DNA of 45,072 nt from an uncultured Lachnospiraceae bacterium. Its GTDB lineage: Bacteria > Bacillota > Clostridia > Lachnospirales > Lachnospiraceae. The DNA lies in NCBI GenBank assembly GCA_905233905.1, contig CAJOFN010000005.1:1-45072 (forward strand), given 5' to 3'. Positions 20,579 to 31,697 of this stretch are shown in pieces; position 1 is the first letter of the stretch; each line of letters starts with the position of its first letter. Made by a program: the position numbers and the translations under genes. A model generated the notes under the pieces. The model saw nothing but the letters and a program-made list of their open reading frames with translations, was not told where the DNA came from and did no database searches.

Positions 20579-21730
20579 ATGAAGGTGTTATTACGCAAAA
20601 ATGCAAAATACATAACATTGGCATTGATCTTTTTGGTATGGCTGTCATTGCTGGTATTGTTTACCAAGGTCAAGATTCCGGCGGGGGATAATATTTCAGA
20701 GGTATTGCTGTATGCAGCCATGATAGGACAGATCAGTGCGGTTTTTTTGATCGCGATATTTGGATTTGGAGGCGAGGAGACAACTGGTACAGTCAAAAGT
20801 GTTGAAGATACTTCAAATGAAGAAATTGGACGTCTGACAGGTGAACTTAAGGCATCAGAGGAAGAGCTTGGACGTCTGACAGAAGAGCTTAAGTCGTCGG
20901 AAGAGAAGGTAGTAAGTCTGACGGATGAGTTGAAGGCATCAGAAGAGAAGGTAGAGAGTCTGACCGAGGAACTGAAGAGTTCGGAGGAAGAAGTCAGTCG
21001 TCTGACGGAAGAGCTAAAGACGACCGAGGATAGAGGAGAAGAGGTTGGCCGCTTGACCGAAGAACTGAAGGTGTCAGAGGATAAGATTGAGAGTCTAAGC
21101 GATGAGTTGAAGGCGTCAGAGGATAAGGTTGAGAGTCTGAGCGAAGAGCTGAAGAGTTCGGAGGAAGAGGTCAGCCGTTTGACGGAAGAGCTAAAGACGA
21201 CCGAGGATAACGGAGATGAGGTTGGACGCCTGACAGAAGAGCTTAAGACATCGGAAGAGAAGGTAGTAACTCTGACGGATGAGTTGAAGGCATCAGAAGA
21301 GAAGATTGACGGTCTGACCGAACAACTGGAGAAGTCAAAAGGAAATGTCACCAGTCTTACTGATGAGCTGGCAACGTCCGAGGGAAATGTCCGCAGGCTG
21401 ACCAGAGAACTGGAAAAGGCACTGGATGAGGCAAAGAGCCTAAAGGAAAGCTTGAATCAGATGAGTGAGGAAGCGGAGAATAAGGAAGAGAGTACGAGCG
21501 CCTCAATAGACAGCTCCATCATCGAACAGATCAAGAAAGAAACAGATGATATTAGCAATACGGCTTCTGAAACAAGCCGGCTGTCGCTGGAAGCAGCTAT
21601 GCGTTCCGCAGCGCTTGGTGAAGAAGGCAAGGAGTTTTCCGAGGTAGCCAAGGAGGTGCTGACCTTTGGAAAGACAGTAGGAAAATCCGCAAAATCAATA
21701 AGAGACCTGTGTAATAAAATAACTGCTTGA
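20579..21730 (+). CDS. membrane-anchored coiled-coil protein with chemoreceptor-like tip
   Basis: 383 residues, function not known. Two hydrophobic helices (about 12-30 and 43-63) give an N-terminal membrane anchor. Residues about 75-305 are a long acidic coiled coil made of repeats such as (E/D)ELK-xSEE-K/V-xxL, including exact 177-bp tandem DNA repeats from 20864. The last about 70 residues match the hairpin tip of methyl-accepting chemotaxis proteins: ETSRLSLEAAMRSAALGEEG against the usual [20 protein letters not shown], followed by FSEVAKEV. By eye 14 of 30 positions equal the true chemoreceptor at 38399-40450. The tip Glu and Arg that contact CheA/CheW are replaced. Start at 20579 follows GGGGAG by 9 bases. 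Confidence 0.7.
   Translation: MKVLLRKNAKYITLALIFLVWLSLLVLFTKVKIPAGDNISEVLLYAAMIGQISAVFLIAIFGFGGEETTGTVKSVEDTSNEEIGRLTGELKASEEELGRLTEELKSSEEKVVSLTDELKASEEKVESLTEELKSSEEEVSRLTEELKTTEDRGEEVGRLTEELKVSEDKIESLSDELKASEDKVESLSEELKSSEEEVSRLTEELKTTEDNGDEVGRLTEELKTSEEKVVTLTDELKASEEKIDGLTEQLEKSKGNVTSLTDELATSEGNVRRLTRELEKALDEAKSLKESLNQMSEEAENKEESTSASIDSSIIEQIKKETDDISNTASETSRLSLEAAMRSAALGEEGKEFSEVAKEVLTFGKTVGKSAKSIRDLCNKITA
20864..21330 (+). repeat. 177-bp in-frame tandem repeats in the coiled-coil gene
   Basis: Copies start at 20864, 21041 and 21218 (two full, one partial), each opening with an E-x-GRLTEELK codon run. The spacing is exactly 177 bp (59 codons) and nucleotide identity between copies is high. 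The unit itself consists of a 10-residue, three 14-residue and one 7-residue segment, so the heptad register slips once per unit. Length variation by recombination is to be expected here. Confidence 0.85.
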
Positions 21731-21755
21731 CAAATATTTGCATTTGAGCTAATAT
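21727..21755 (+). promoter_or_regulatory. promoter of the nitrogen assimilation operon
   Basis: TTGACA at 21727-21732 overlaps the stop codon of the coiled-coil gene; after a 17-base spacer comes TAATAT at 21750-21755. Transcription should begin near 21762, upstream of the leader terminator, so the terminator can act on this transcript. Confidence 0.75.
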
Positions 21756-21804
21756 ACTCCCCATCGGAGATGATTCCGGTACAACTTGATATGTTACAGA
21801 CAAT

Positions 21805-21841
21805 GGCGTCAAAGAGAAGTTTTCTTTTTGACGCCTTTTTT
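21805..21841 (+). terminator. leader attenuator before glnN
   Basis: A 14-bp stem (5' arm 21805-21818, 3' arm 21822-21835, one G-U pair) with a GTT loop, then six T. It is a canonical intrinsic terminator lying about 43 bases after the predicted start of transcription and 20 bases before the glnN start codon, with the ribosome site just after the T run. It may also end the upstream transcript. Its place between promoter and gene suggests attenuation; the ANTAR protein at the end of the operon is the obvious candidate antiterminator (inference). Confidence 0.85.
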
Positions 21842-21860
21842 CATTGGAAAGGAGCGTACT

Positions 21861-23948
21861 ATGAGTAGTGTAAAAGAAATCTTTGGAAGCAGTGTATTTA
21901 ACGACGAGACAATGCGTGAACGTCTGCCGAAGGATGTTTACAAGGCGCTGCAAAAGACCATTGCCGAAGGAAAGCATCTGCAAATGGATCTTGCGAATGT
22001 GGTTGCGGAAGCCATGAAGGACTGGGCTGTAGAAAAGGGTGCAACTCATTTTACGCATTGGTTCCAGCCCATGACGGGAGTAACTGCAGAAAAGCATGAC
22101 AGCTTTATATCTCCTGAAGAGGGCGGAAGAGTAATGCTTGAATTTTCAGGAAAGGAGCTGGTTAAGGGTGAACCGGATGCTTCATCATTCCCCTCTGGAG
22201 GACTACGCGCCACCTTTGAGGCAAGAGGTTATACGGCATGGGACCCTACCTCATATGCTTTCATCAAAGACGACACTCTCTGTATTCCTACAGCCTTTGC
22301 TTCCTATGGTGGAGAGGCACTTGATAAAAAAACTCCATTACTTCGCTCAATGCAGGCATTGGAAAAACAGGCACTTCGGATATTGAGACTGTTTGGCGAC
22401 AACGAATCAAAGCGTGTTCTTACAACTGTGGGACCGGAGCAGGAATATTTTCTTATTGATGAGAAGATGTACGCAGAAAGACCGGATCTTATCTATACCG
22501 GAAGAACCCTGTTCGGTGCAAATCCTCCCAAGGGCCAGGAACTGGACGATCATTATTTTGGAATGATAAAGCCGCGGGTTAAGGCTTATATGAAGGATCT
22601 GGACGAAGAGCTCTGGAAGCTGGGGATATACGCAAAGACAGAGCATAACGAGGTTGCCCCGGCACAGCATGAGCTTGCTCCCGTATATCAGACTACCAAC
22701 ATAGCAACTGACCACAATCAGCTCACAATGGAGCTTATGAAAACAGTAGCTCAGAGGCATGGTATGGTATGTCTGCTGCATGAAAAGCCCTTTGCCGGAG
22801 TAAACGGTTCAGGGAAACACAACAACTGGTCAATATCAACTGATACGGGTATAAATCTTTTGGAACCTGGACAGACACCATCACAGAACGCACAGTTTTT
22901 ACTGTTCTTAGTTTCGGTGCTAAACGCAGTCGATACTTACCAGGGACTGCTTCGCATGTCGGTATCAAGCGCAGGCAATGACCACCGTCTGGGAGCGAAT
23001 GAGGCTCCTCCGGCAATAATGTCAGTATTTTTGGGTGATGAGCTTGATGCTGTGCTTTCTGCCATAAGGGACGGCAGGGATTACCATGACAGTGAAAAAG
23101 AGCTTATGAGCATTGGCGCAAGCGTGCTGCCACATATTCCCAAGGATACGACAGACAGGAACAGGACAAGCCCCTTTGCATTTACAGGAAATAAATTTGA
23201 GTTCAGGAGCCTTGGCTCATCAGCCTCCATATCGGGTCCCAATATTATACTTAATACCATAGTTGCTGAAGCGCTTCGCGGCTATGCGGATATTTTGGAA
23301 AAAGCAGATGATTTTGATCAGGCACTTACCGAGCTTATCAGAAATGAAATAAAGGAACATGAGAGGATATTATTTAACGGCAACGGTTACGGCAAGGAGT
23401 GGCCCAAGGAGGCAGAGAAGAGAGGACTTCTTAATCTGCCGACAACAGTTGAGGCAATGGAAACATTTATCGAGGATAAATCCATAGAGCTTTTTACAAA
23501 GCATGAGGTTTATTCCGAATCAGAGATCAGGGCGCGTTATGAAATCCTGCTGGAGAATTATTATAAGCAGATCAATATTGAGGCCCTTACCATGCGCTGG
23601 ATGGTCAGAAGAAATATCCTGGGTGCAGGGCTTTCCTATGAGTCAAAGCTTTCAGAGCTTATCATCAAAAAGAAGCAGGTGGGAATATCTTCGGAGACAG
23701 AAGAAAAGCTGCTTAACAGGTCATCTGAGCTAATTAAAATGATATACGACAGGCTTGAAATTCTTGAGGAAGCCATTGCCGGAGAAAAGGATATTGACAG
23801 CGTAAGCGAGCTGGCAAGATATCATGAGTACACAATACATGAGGCAATGCACAGCTTAAGAGAGGCAGTTGACAGCCTGGAGTCAATAGTGCCGAGGGAT
23901 ATCTGGCCGTATCCCACATATGGTGATCTGCTTTACAGCATAAGATAA
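21861..23948 (+). CDS. glnN: glutamine synthetase type III
   Basis: 695 residues, the length of GSIII enzymes, which form large double-ring oligomers and make glutamine from glutamate, ammonia and ATP. Characteristic blocks: [30 protein letters not shown] (GSIII signature), [24 protein letters not shown], and [10 protein letters not shown], with [14 protein letters not shown] for the flap and substrate region. Start at 21861 is set by AAAGGAG 8 bases upstream; the frame is open further back through the attenuator but without a ribosome site. First gene of the operon glnN-asnB-gltB-pyrG-glnA-like-ANTAR. Confidence 0.95.
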   Translation: MSSVKEIFGSSVFNDETMRERLPKDVYKALQKTIAEGKHLQMDLANVVAEAMKDWAVEKGATHFTHWFQPMTGVTAEKHDSFISPEEGGRVMLEFSGKELVKGEPDASSFPSGGLRATFEARGYTAWDPTSYAFIKDDTLCIPTAFASYGGEALDKKTPLLRSMQALEKQALRILRLFGDNESKRVLTTVGPEQEYFLIDEKMYAERPDLIYTGRTLFGANPPKGQELDDHYFGMIKPRVKAYMKDLDEELWKLGIYAKTEHNEVAPAQHELAPVYQTTNIATDHNQLTMELMKTVAQRHGMVCLLHEKPFAGVNGSGKHNNWSISTDTGINLLEPGQTPSQNAQFLLFLVSVLNAVDTYQGLLRMSVSSAGNDHRLGANEAPPAIMSVFLGDELDAVLSAIRDGRDYHDSEKELMSIGASVLPHIPKDTTDRNRTSPFAFTGNKFEFRSLGSSASISGPNIILNTIVAEALRGYADILEKADDFDQALTELIRNEIKEHERILFNGNGYGKEWPKEAEKRGLLNLPTTVEAMETFIEDKSIELFTKHEVYSESEIRARYEILLENYYKQINIEALTMRWMVRRNILGAGLSYESKLSELIIKKKQVGISSETEEKLLNRSSELIKMIYDRLEILEEAIAGEKDIDSVSELARYHEYTIHEAMHSLREAVDSLESIVPRDIWPYPTYGDLLYSIR

Positions 23949-23970
23949 CGACAGAATCGAGGGTAAGAGC

Positions 23971-25623
23971 ATGTGTTCTATATTAGGTTATTGCGGGGCA
24001 AAAGGGGAATTAAAGGCAATAAAAGAGGCATTATCAAAAACTCATTCCAGAGGGCCTGATGACAGCCGGCTCCTTAATACTGGCAATGGATGGCTTGGCT
24101 TTAACAGGCTTTCTATAATGGGTCTTACAGAGTATGGGATGCAGCCCTTTGCATACAGCAACAAGCGGACAGTAGCCTTATCTGACGAAATGCTGGGATC
24201 AGAAGACCCAATAATACCAACAGGTACGGAAACGGTACTTGTATGTAACGGAGAAATATACGGCTTTCGTCCGATAAAAGAAGAACTGACACAAAAGGGT
24301 TACGAGTTTTTAAGCGACAGCGATTGTGAGATCCTCCCTGCACTGTACCATGAATATGGGACAGGAATGTTTGAAAAATTAGACGCGGAATTTGCTCTTA
24401 TCATCTACGATGTTAAGGAAGACAAGTATATAGCCGCCAGAGATCCTATAGGCATACGGCCTCTTTACTATGGTATTACGGAGGATTCGACTTTTGTGTT
24501 TGCTTCCGAGCCAAAGAATCTGACATCACTTGTAAAAAGAGTATATCCTTTCCCGCCGGGGCATTATTTTAAGGACAATAAATTTATAAAATACCGTGAT
24601 ATGTCTGAGGTAAGCTCTTACAGCAAAGATGGGATCACGGAGGTTACAAAAAACATCCATGACCTTCTGATAAAAGGCGTGAAAAAAAGATTGGATTCCG
24701 ATACGCCGGTGGGATTTTTGCTTTCCGGTGGTCTGGATTCCTCGCTGGTATGCGGTATTGCTGCCGCTGTTTCAGATAAGCCTCTGGAGACATGGGCAAT
24801 AGGAATGGAGACAGATGCGATCGATCTAAAATACGCCAGAGAGGTTGCGGAATTTATTCATTCAAACCATCACGAGGTCATTATTTCAAAACAGGATGTC
24901 CTTGATGCATTAGAAGAAGTAATTGAGGCGCTTGGTACATATGATATTACCACTATACGCGCTTCCATCGGGATGTATCTTGTCTGCAAGGCGATACATG
25001 AGCAGTCCGATATTAAGGTAATAATGACAGGTGAAATATCAGATGAAATATTCGGATATAAATACACGGATTTTGCTCCTAATGCAGGAGAATTTCAGAG
25101 AGAGGCTCAAAAGAGGATAAGCCAGCTTCATATGTACGATGTGCTTCGGGCAGACCGGTGCATAAGCGTAAATTCACTGGAAGCGAGAGTTCCTTTCGGA
25201 GATCTGGATTTTGTGGAATACTGTATGTCGGTTGACCCCGAACTAAAGCTTAACACCTACGGAAAAGGAAAATATCTTCTTCGTAAAGCCTTTGAAAAAG
25301 ACGAGCTTATTCCGGAAAATATTTTATGGAGAGAAAAGGCCGCTTTTTCAGATGCAGTTGGACATTCTTTAAAGGACGATCTTGTTGAATTGGCAGAAAA
25401 GCAATATTCAGATGAAGAATTTGAAACAGGCTGCATGAGATATTATTATGCAAGGCCCTTTACAAAGGAATCACTGATGTATCGTGAAATTTTTGAGCAT
25501 TATTATCCGGGACAGGCGGAGATGATCATTGATTTCTGGATGCCAAACAAGAACTGGAAGGGCTGTGATGTTGATGATCCTTCTGCAAGGGTATTGTCAA
25601 ATTATGGTGACAGCGGAGTATAA
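23971..25623 (+). CDS. asnB: asparagine synthase, glutamine-hydrolysing
   Basis: 550 residues. Class II glutaminase domain with the catalytic Cys2 exposed after Met removal (MCSILGYCG), R-x-H-S-RGPDDS and the NGEIY motif; a synthetase domain with the PP-loop LSGGLDSS and the GEISDEIFGY loop. It transfers glutamine nitrogen to aspartate in the cytosol. It follows glnN by 22 bp and precedes gltB by 17 bp. Size is that of the E. coli AsnB class. Confidence 0.94.
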   Translation: MCSILGYCGAKGELKAIKEALSKTHSRGPDDSRLLNTGNGWLGFNRLSIMGLTEYGMQPFAYSNKRTVALSDEMLGSEDPIIPTGTETVLVCNGEIYGFRPIKEELTQKGYEFLSDSDCEILPALYHEYGTGMFEKLDAEFALIIYDVKEDKYIAARDPIGIRPLYYGITEDSTFVFASEPKNLTSLVKRVYPFPPGHYFKDNKFIKYRDMSEVSSYSKDGITEVTKNIHDLLIKGVKKRLDSDTPVGFLLSGGLDSSLVCGIAAAVSDKPLETWAIGMETDAIDLKYAREVAEFIHSNHHEVIISKQDVLDALEEVIEALGTYDITTIRASIGMYLVCKAIHEQSDIKVIMTGEISDEIFGYKYTDFAPNAGEFQREAQKRISQLHMYDVLRADRCISVNSLEARVPFGDLDFVEYCMSVDPELKLNTYGKGKYLLRKAFEKDELIPENILWREKAAFSDAVGHSLKDDLVELAEKQYSDEEFETGCMRYYYARPFTKESLMYREIFEHYYPGQAEMIIDFWMPNKNWKGCDVDDPSARVLSNYGDSGV

Positions 25624-25640
25624 GCTAAAAGGGAAAACGT

Positions 25641-28600
25641 ATGATGGATTCTTTTGAAAAAATTCAAAAAGAGGGATTGTATGATCCCGGATTTGAACAT
25701 GATAATTGCGGAATAGGGGCAATAATAGACATAGAAGGCAGGGCGTCAAATAAGCTGGTAAGCGACGCCCTGCTTATAGTTGAAAATCTTGAGCATCGTG
25801 CAGGGAAGGATGCGGAAGGCAAAACCGGAGATGGCGTGGGTATACTTACACAGATACCCCATAAGTTTTTCGTTAAGGAAATGAAAAAAGAAGGAATAGA
25901 GCTTCCGGGCTTGAGGCAGTATGGGGTCGGAATGATATTCTTTCCACAGGATGATCTTGATATGAGACAGGCAAGATCCATGTTTACGATAATCGTAAGG
26001 AAGTCTCAACTGAATATTATAGGCTGGAGAAAGGTGCCCTGTGATCCTGAGGTACTTGGCAGCCGCGCCGCAGAATGTATGCCTGATATATGGCAGGTGT
26101 TTATTGAACGCCCCGAATCCGCAAAAAGCGATCTTGATTTTGACCGCATGTTGTACATTGTCCGCAGGGAATTTGAGCAGAGTAATGTAAATACCTATAT
26201 CTGTTCTCTTTCGTGCAGGACGATAGTTTATAAGGGGATGTTTTTGGTTAAGCAGCTTCGTACATTTTTTACTGATCTTTGTGATAAGGATTACGAATCC
26301 GCGATAGCTATGGTTCATTCCAGGTTTTCCACTAATACTACACCAAGTTGGGAGCGCGCCCACCCCAACCGCTTCATGGTTCACAATGGAGAGATAAATA
26401 CCATTAACGGTAATGTGGACAAAATGCTTGCAAGAGAAGAAACTATGCACACCAACCTCTTCTCGGATGAGGATATGGTAAAGGTACTCCCGGTCATTTC
26501 CCAAAGCGGCTCCGATTCCGCCAGCTTTGATAATACCCTCGAATTCCTCGTGATGAGCGGATTGGAAATACCTCTGGCTGCAGCGGTAATGATACCGGAG
26601 CCATGGGCGCATAATGAGACACTTTCACAGGAGGAACGGGATTTTTATCAGTATTACGCCACCATGATGGAGCCGTGGGACGGTCCCGCTTCCATTCTGT
26701 TTTCTGACGGGGATATAATGGGAGCGATATTGGACCGCAATGGTCTTCGTCCTTCGCGGTATTATGTGATGGATGATAACAGGCTTATTCTGTCCTCCGA
26801 GGTAGGAGTTTTGGAGCTGGATGAAAGGCATATAATAAAAAAGGAACGACTTCATCCCGGGAAGCTTCTGGTAGTGGATATTAGAGAAAAACGAATAATA
26901 GATGATGAAGAGCTGAAGGAAAAATATGCCCATGGAAAGCCTTATGGAGAATGGCTTGACAGCAAGCTTATAAACCTTTTTGAGCTTAAGATACCAAATA
27001 AAAAAGTAAGATCCTATACGGCAGAGGAAAGGGCAAAGCTGCAAAAGGCCTTCGGTTATACCGTGGAAAATTATCGTGACGGGATACTTCCCATGGCTTT
27101 AAACGGCAGTGAGTCGATAGGTTCCATGGGTGTCGATACTCCTATTGCTGCCTTATCAAAAGAATATCAGCCGTTGTTTTACTATTTCAAACAGCTTTTT
27201 GCCCAGGTTACAAATCCTCCGATCGATGCGGTCAGGGAGGAAATAATAACCTCCAGGACAGTTTATGCAGGTAAAAACGGAAATCTTTTAGAGGAAAAAC
27301 CGGATAACTGTCAGGTACTAAAAATAAACAATCCGATCCTTACAGACCTTGACCTTTTGAAGATAAAAAATATGGAAAAGGAGGGCTTTAAGGTTTCAAC
27401 TGTTTCACTTTTATTCTATAAGACAGCGCCTATGGAGAGGGTGATAAAACGTCTTTTTGTGGAGGTGGACAAGGCTTACAGGCAGGGAGCGAATATACTT
27501 ATCTTATCCGACAGGGGAGTGGATGAAAACCATGTAGCGCTCCCTTCGCTTTTAGCTGTCGCAGCAGTACATAAGCATCTCGTAGAGACAAAAAAATGTA
27601 CAGCAATGTCACTTATCGTAGAATCTGCTGAACCAAGGGAGGTGCATCATTTTGCAACGCTTCTGGGCTATGGTGCTTTAGCCATAAATCCCTATCTGGC
27701 ACATGCCACCATAGCGCAGCTCATAGAAGAGGAGCTGCTGGATAAGGATTATTATGCCGCGGTAGAGGATTACGATAAGGCAATACTGTTTGGAATAGTA
27801 AAGATCGCCTCCAAAATGGGGATTTCCACCATACAGTCATACCAGGGCAGTAAGCTGTTTGAGGCAATAGGCATATCTAAAGAGGTAATAGATGAATATT
27901 TTACCGGAACTGTCAGCAGGGTTGGCGGCATTACTTTAAGGGATATAGAAAAAGCAGTTGACAGTCAGCACAGCCGTGCCTTTGATCCGCTGGGGCAGCC
28001 GGTTGATCTGAAGCTTGATGCTCTTGGAAGGCACAAGCGAAGAGCTGACGGGGAAAAGCATCGATTCGATCCGCAGTCTATACACCTGATGCAGCAGGCA
28101 GTAAGGGAAGGAGATTACGGTAAGTTTAATGAATTTTCAGCTATAGTTGACAGTGAAGATACCGGATATTTAAGAAGTCTTGTGGAATTCAAATATTCCA
28201 AAAAGCCATTGCCGCTGGATAAGGTTGAAGATGAAGCGTCAATAGTTAAACGTTTTAAGACAGGAGCCATGTCATACGGCTCTATTTCCAGTGAAGCGCA
28301 TGAGACCCTAACTATTGCCATGAATCATCTTAATGCCAGCTCTAACAGCGGAGAAGGCGGGGAAAGTGATGAGCGCTTACAGTCCGCAGGTACAGCCCTG
28401 GATAAAAACTCCGCAATAAAACAGGTTGCAAGCGGAAGATTCGGAGTCACAAGTAAATATCTGGTAAGCGCAAAAGAAATCCAGATCAAAATGGCACAGG
28501 GGGCAAAGCCGGGTGAAGGAGGACATCTGCCGGGAGAAAAGGTATACCCGTGGATAGCTAAGACCAGACACTCCATACCGGGAGTATCTCTGATCTCACC

Positions 28601-30080
28601 TCCGCCGCATCACGATATATATTCCATCGAGGATCTGGCCCAGCTTATTTATGATCTGAAAAACGCTAATAAGAACGCAAGGATTTCGGTTAAATTAGTT
28701 TCTGAAGCAGGAGTCGGTACGATAGCGGCGGGAGTTGCAAAAGCAGGCGCTGCGGTGGTATTGATCTCAGGCTATGACGGCGGCACAGGAGCGGCGCCTC
28801 TTTCTTCAATCCATAATGCAGGGCTTCCTTGGGAGCTGGGGCTGGCGGAAACCCATCAGACACTTATAGCAAACGGATTGAGAAATCGCGTGATCCTGGA
28901 GACAGACGGAAAGCTTTTAACGGGACGGGATGTGGCAATCGCGGCAATGCTGGGAGCAGAGGAATTTGGTTTTGCTACGGCACCCCTTATTGCTATGGGC
29001 TGTGCAATGATAAGACAGTGCCAGTCTGATACCTGCCCCATGGGAATAGCCACACAGAATCCAGAGCTTAGAAAACGTTTTGCGGGCAAACCCGAGCACG
29101 TTGAGAATTTCATGCTGTTTGTAGCAAGACAGCTTCGTGAGATCATGAGCAGGCTGGGAATAAGAAGCGTGGAAGAGCTTGTGGGAAGGAGTGATCTGTT
29201 AAAGGTCAAGGATAAGCTTTCTGAAAAGCAGAGCAAGATAGATCTTTCAAAGATACTTATGGATACTCCCCACAAAAAGATTTCTCATTCAAAAAAATAC
29301 CTTTATGATTTTGAGCTTAACAAGACAAAGGATGAAAGCGTACTGCTGAAAAATGAGACCATAAATCGCGCAATGGAGACGGGAGAAAAGGGAGAGTGTT
29401 CCATTAGATTAAGAAGTGTGGACAGAACCTTTGGTACTCTTTTGGGAGCAGAGATTACCAGACATTTTTCTGATGGTTTAAAAGAGGATACAATAACGAT
29501 AAACTGTCTGGGCTCAGGCGGACAGAGCTTTGGAGCATTTATTCCGAAGGGGCTTACATTAAGGCTTACAGGCGACTGCAATGATTATCTCGGGAAAGGG
29601 TTATCCGGTGGTAAGCTCATAGTAAAAGCTCCTGAAAACGCAGGCTATGATCCCGGAGAAAATATCATAGCTGGAAATGTTGCCCTTTACGGAGCTACAG
29701 AAGGAAAGGTTTTCATTGCAGGAATGGCAGGAGAGCGTTTTGCTGTCAGAAATTCCGGTGCCTTTGCAGTAGTGGAAGGAGTAGGAGAGCACGGCTGTGA
29801 GTATATGACAGGAGGTAGGGTTGTTGTTTTAGGACCGACAGGAAAGAATTTCGCGGCAGGAATGAGCGGTGGAGTTGCTTATATTTTAGATGAGTCAAAT
29901 ACCCTGTACAAGAATCTCAATAAAGAGCTTGTAACAATGGAAGCTGTGGAGTATAGTAATGACCTGGAAGAATTAAAGCAGCTCATTGAAGAACACGTAC
30001 ATTATACCGGTTCAAATAAGGGAAGGCTTATCCTTTCAAAATTTGAAGAATACATACCCCATTTCAAAAAGATCAGTTGA
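25641..30080 (+). CDS. gltB: glutamate synthase large subunit
   Basis: 1479 residues. Class II glutaminase domain with the nucleophile Cys23 (HDNCGIGAI) after a short propeptide, HSRFSTNTTPSWERAHP, a central domain, the FMN-binding synthase barrel with GGHLPGEKV and SPPPHHDIYSIEDL, the 3Fe-4S ligands in CQSDTCPMGIATQ plus an upstream Cys, and the C-terminal beta-helix GSGGQSFGAF. It makes two glutamate from glutamine and 2-oxoglutarate. No gltD small subunit is in the window, so the electron donor may be a GltD encoded elsewhere, another flavoprotein, or ferredoxin. The pyrG start is 9 bp downstream. Confidence 0.95.
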   Translation: MMDSFEKIQKEGLYDPGFEHDNCGIGAIIDIEGRASNKLVSDALLIVENLEHRAGKDAEGKTGDGVGILTQIPHKFFVKEMKKEGIELPGLRQYGVGMIFFPQDDLDMRQARSMFTIIVRKSQLNIIGWRKVPCDPEVLGSRAAECMPDIWQVFIERPESAKSDLDFDRMLYIVRREFEQSNVNTYICSLSCRTIVYKGMFLVKQLRTFFTDLCDKDYESAIAMVHSRFSTNTTPSWERAHPNRFMVHNGEINTINGNVDKMLAREETMHTNLFSDEDMVKVLPVISQSGSDSASFDNTLEFLVMSGLEIPLAAAVMIPEPWAHNETLSQEERDFYQYYATMMEPWDGPASILFSDGDIMGAILDRNGLRPSRYYVMDDNRLILSSEVGVLELDERHIIKKERLHPGKLLVVDIREKRIIDDEELKEKYAHGKPYGEWLDSKLINLFELKIPNKKVRSYTAEERAKLQKAFGYTVENYRDGILPMALNGSESIGSMGVDTPIAALSKEYQPLFYYFKQLFAQVTNPPIDAVREEIITSRTVYAGKNGNLLEEKPDNCQVLKINNPILTDLDLLKIKNMEKEGFKVSTVSLLFYKTAPMERVIKRLFVEVDKAYRQGANILILSDRGVDENHVALPSLLAVAAVHKHLVETKKCTAMSLIVESAEPREVHHFATLLGYGALAINPYLAHATIAQLIEEELLDKDYYAAVEDYDKAILFGIVKIASKMGISTIQSYQGSKLFEAIGISKEVIDEYFTGTVSRVGGITLRDIEKAVDSQHSRAFDPLGQPVDLKLDALGRHKRRADGEKHRFDPQSIHLMQQAVREGDYGKFNEFSAIVDSEDTGYLRSLVEFKYSKKPLPLDKVEDEASIVKRFKTGAMSYGSISSEAHETLTIAMNHLNASSNSGEGGESDERLQSAGTALDKNSAIKQVASGRFGVTSKYLVSAKEIQIKMAQGAKPGEGGHLPGEKVYPWIAKTRHSIPGVSLISPPPHHDIYSIEDLAQLIYDLKNANKNARISVKLVSEAGVGTIAAGVAKAGAAVVLISGYDGGTGAAPLSSIHNAGLPWELGLAETHQTLIANGLRNRVILETDGKLLTGRDVAIAAMLGAEEFGFATAPLIAMGCAMIRQCQSDTCPMGIATQNPELRKRFAGKPEHVENFMLFVARQLREIMSRLGIRSVEELVGRSDLLKVKDKLSEKQSKIDLSKILMDTPHKKISHSKKYLYDFELNKTKDESVLLKNETINRAMETGEKGECSIRLRSVDRTFGTLLGAEITRHFSDGLKEDTITINCLGSGGQSFGAFIPKGLTLRLTGDCNDYLGKGLSGGKLIVKAPENAGYDPGENIIAGNVALYGATEGKVFIAGMAGERFAVRNSGAFAVVEGVGEHGCEYMTGGRVVVLGPTGKNFAAGMSGGVAYILDESNTLYKNLNKELVTMEAVEYSNDLEELKQLIEEHVHYTGSNKGRLILSKFEEYIPHFKKIS

Positions 30081-31696
<1,616 letters not shown>

Positions 31697-31697
<1 letters not shown>

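Noticed and set aside
20864-21330. CRISPR-like or satellite repeat
   Set aside because: The 177-bp repeats are contiguous, in frame and code for coiled coil; there are no spacers.
20575-21351. 258-codon Ser-rich open frame on the minus strand
   Set aside because: It is the antisense shadow of the repeated Glu/Leu codons of the coiled-coil gene; no ribosome site, and its repeats mirror the plus-strand repeats.
21762-21810. Canonical two-hairpin ANTAR target in the glnN leader
   Set aside because: Hexaloop candidates with A1 and G4 exist but overlap each other and have stems of only 3-4 bp, so I do not annotate an ANTAR RNA motif.
21786-21860. Possible N-terminal extension of GlnN through the leader
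   Set aside because: The frame is open only by chance through the terminator hairpin; there is no ribosome site before the TTG, while AAAGGAG precedes the ATG at 21861 and matches the GSIII family start.
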